This document shows, piece after piece, positions 6,508 through 7,430 of a DNA stretch of 7,430 nucleotides (its first letter is position 1; the number at the start of each line of letters is the position of its first letter). Origin of the DNA: Planctomycetota bacterium (GTDB taxonomy: Bacteria; Planctomycetota; Planctomycetia; Planctomycetales; Planctomycetaceae); the NCBI GenBank assembly GCA_013151585.1, contig JAADHY010000628.1:1-7430 (forward strand), written 5' to 3'. Made by a program: the position numbers and the translations under genes. Under the pieces are notes generated by a model that ran no database searches, was not told where the DNA came from, and was given only the letters and a program-made list of their open reading frames with translations.

Positions 6508-6524
6508 CAGACGAGTGTTCTGTC
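6506..6524. repeat. Hairpin overlapping the pheT stop codon
   Basis: GACAGA (6506-6511) and TCTGTC (6519-6524) form a perfect 6-bp stem with a 7-base loop, beginning inside the TGA stop. No T tract follows on the plus strand, so it does not qualify as an intrinsic terminator. It could stabilise the 3' end of the pheT message. Confidence 0.4.
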
Positions 6525-6585
6525 AACGAAAAAAACTGCGACCATGCTATGTGGGCGCACGACGGGGTTTGTATGGCTGGGCGGC

Positions 6586-6627
6586 CACACTCGGAAGTCA
6601 GTGTGCAAAACGAAGTCCTTTTTGCAC
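6586..6627. repeat. Two mutually exclusive hairpins downstream of pheT
   Basis: CACACT (6586-6591) pairs with AGTGTG (6600-6605) around an 8-base loop. GTGCAAAA (6603-6610) pairs with TTTTGCAC (6620-6627) around a 9-base loop. The two stems share the GTG at 6603-6605, so only one can form completely at a time. The second has a T-rich 3' arm but no following T tract. A role as pheT 3' end or as a small structured RNA is only a possibility. Confidence 0.45.
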
Positions 6628-6745
6628 CCGTCCGGGGAGAGAAGGTGCCTGAAGGGCGGATGAGGGGGGCACAATGGCTCGAGTCGGCGCAGAGGTCTCG
6701 AGAGACGCTCCGCTCAACCCGGGCTAACCCCAACGGAGTCAACGC

Positions 6746-6814
6746 AACGCGCTAGCGTGCGGTCCCAGCGGCCTGCACGCTTGGGCCGGCAACGCGACCG
6801 GACGCTAGCGCGTT
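6746..6814. repeat. 13-base inverted repeat pair with CTAGCG cores
   Basis: AACGCGCTAGCGT (6746-6758) and ACGCTAGCGCGTT (6802-6814) are perfect reverse complements separated by 43 bases. Each arm also contains the self-complementary CGCTAGCG. A third, related CCTAGCGCC lies at about 6844-6852. The arrangement is typical of dispersed intergenic palindromes (REP/MITE-like) rather than of a gene. No transposase is linked. Confidence 0.65.
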
Positions 6815-6884
6815 CCGCTCACGCTTGACGCTGCGCACCGGAGCCTAGCGCCTTGCGTTTCCTGTTTGATACCGATCGGAGAGC

Positions 6885-6934
6885 CCTCACCCGGCCGCCT
6901 TCGGCGGCCACCCTCTCCCGCACGCGGGAGAGGG
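6885..6934. repeat. Double-hairpin intergenic repeat (CCCTCACCC / CCCTCTCCC type)
   Basis: Two back-to-back perfect stems: GGCCGCC (6893-6899) with GGCGGCC (6903-6909) around TTC, then CCCTCTCCCGC (6911-6921) with GCGGGAGAGGG (6924-6934) around two bases. The CCCTCACCC...CCCTCTCCCGC...GCGGGAGAGGG pattern is familiar from repeats scattered between genes in many high-GC bacterial genomes. It could also stop or protect transcripts between pheT and the transporter gene. Confidence 0.75.
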
Positions 6935-6998
6935 GACCGGTCCACTGCGGCCGGATGTCGTAATCACAAAGAGCGTCGTGCGCCCCGGATCAGTTGCG

Positions 6999-7004
6999 AA
7001 GGAG
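6999..7004 (+). promoter_or_regulatory. Ribosome binding site of the CbiM/NikM gene
   Basis: AAGGAG, 8 bases before the ATG at 7013, is an almost ideal Shine-Dalgarno. It fixes the start at the MHIPDG N-terminus, which matters because Met1 and His2 are metal ligands in this family. Confidence 0.8.
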
Positions 7005-7012
7005 CCCCCGCA

Positions 7013-7430
7013 ATGCACATTCCCGACGGCGTTTTGAGTACCGAAGTCTGTGTGGCGACCGGCGTCGTGTCGGCCGGAGCGGTGGGCTACAGTTTGCACC
7101 GTATGAAAACGGCTTTGGCCGACCGCACCATTCCATTGACTGGTATGATGGCCGCGCTGGTCTTTGCCGGCCAGATGGTGAACTTCCCCCTGGGCGTTGT
7201 TCCGGTCTCGGGACACTTGCTGGGCGGAGTCTTGTCGGCGGCTGTTCTGGGGCCCTGGGCGGCGTGCGTTGCGATGACGATGGTCTTGGTCGTGCAGTGC
7301 ATCCTGTTTGCCGACGGGGGCTTGATGGCTTTGGGAGCTAATGTGCTGCACATGGCGGTCGTCGGAGGTCTGGGTGGCTACGCCGTGTATGTCGTGATTC
7401 GGCGCTGGTTGGGCGGCGGAGCTCGCGGGA
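7013..7430 (+). CDS. cbiM: CbiM/NikM-type substrate-binding subunit of a cobalt/nickel ECF transporter, 3' end outside the window
   Basis: The protein is the membrane S component that binds Co2+ or Ni2+ and works with CbiQ/NikQ and CbiO/NikO (energy-coupling factor transporters) to import the metal. The 139 visible residues begin MHIPDGVLS, the family hallmark in which the N-terminal amine and His2 coordinate the metal. His68 in SGHLLGG (67-72) corresponds to the third ligand region. LGPWAA (79-84) and the helix ending in LFADGGLMALGANVLHM (98-114) are also typical. About four hydrophobic membrane segments are visible (around 13-30, 42-62, 72-100 and 113-131). The family is usually 200-350 residues, so about half is missing at the window end rather than by mutation. 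Co versus Ni preference cannot be decided. The partner subunits would be expected just downstream. Confidence 0.92.
   Translation, partial: MHIPDGVLSTEVCVATGVVSAGAVGYSLHRMKTALADRTIPLTGMMAALVFAGQMVNFPLGVVPVSGHLLGGVLSAAVLGPWAACVAMTMVLVVQCILFADGGLMALGANVLHMAVVGGLGGYAVYVVIRRWLGGGARG

Larger units (their letters stand above)
6508..7012. other. Intergenic region between pheT and the CbiM/NikM gene
   Basis: 505 bases with no supported gene. The open frames here lack homology, ribosome-binding sites and codon bias like the neighbours. The region is dominated by inverted repeats: two adjacent hairpins (6586-6627), a 13-base inverted pair (6746-6814) and a double-hairpin element (6885-6934). I could not identify a cobalamin or nickel riboswitch or an obvious NikR operator before the metal transporter gene. 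Confidence 0.6.

Noticed and set aside
6276..6755. Plus-strand open frame extending past pheT
   Set aside because: Its first half is an out-of-frame shadow of pheT and the rest runs through intergenic repeats without homology or a ribosome-binding site.
6935..6960. Cobalamin-box-like GGTCCACTGCGGCC
   Set aside because: A single short near match without the other riboswitch elements, and it is continuous with the double-hairpin repeat.
6994..7351. Other open frames on both strands over the transporter gene
   Set aside because: They are shadows; the frame from ATG 7013 gives the diagnostic MHIPDG N-terminus and hydrophobic helices.

Overview
The window is GC-rich DNA that probably comes from a member of the Planctomycetota. 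This is an inference from the style of several genes (a short PheT without a tRNA-binding OB domain, a BshC-like protein of a type I associate with planctomycetes, a CbiM/NikM transporter subunit) and from the abundance of intergenic palindromes. No rRNA or other decisive marker is present.

Layout from left to right. A Mn-type superoxide dismutase lies on the minus strand (41-652) and starts just behind a perfect Shine-Dalgarno. A roughly 400-base divergent intergenic region carries candidate promoters in both directions. Next, on the plus strand, come a family 2 glycosyltransferase (1055-1909) and, 46 bases later, a protein resembling the bacillithiol cysteine-adding enzyme BshC. The latter is split into two reading frames (1956-3209 and 3176-3607) by one apparent frameshift. 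Converging on it from the minus strand is a region with no intact gene (3655-4141). Read across frames, it is the wreck of a nucleotidyltransferase/HEPN (MNT-HEPN, MntA/HepT-like) pair: the antitoxin-type MNT domain is cut off inside its active-site motif and runs straight into a HEPN domain broken by three single-base shifts. A nested palindrome (4293-4355) and a T8-tailed hairpin follow, then a complete, solitary pheT (4486-6507) with no pheS beside it. A 505-base region of hairpins and repeats with no convincing gene leads to the first 139 codons of a CbiM/NikM cobalt/nickel ECF transporter subunit, which runs off the window end (7013-7430).

The genes are mostly unlinked housekeeping functions: oxidative-stress defence, glycosyl transfer, possible thiol metabolism, phenylalanyl-tRNA synthesis and metal uptake. 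Only the glycosyltransferase and the BshC-like gene look like a possible operon. The most interesting content is the previously unreadable stretch between the BshC-like gene and pheT (a decayed toxin-antitoxin-type cassette), together with the clustering of all four apparent single-base frameshifts in 3160-3931. That cluster needs raw-read support to separate true gene decay from assembly error.
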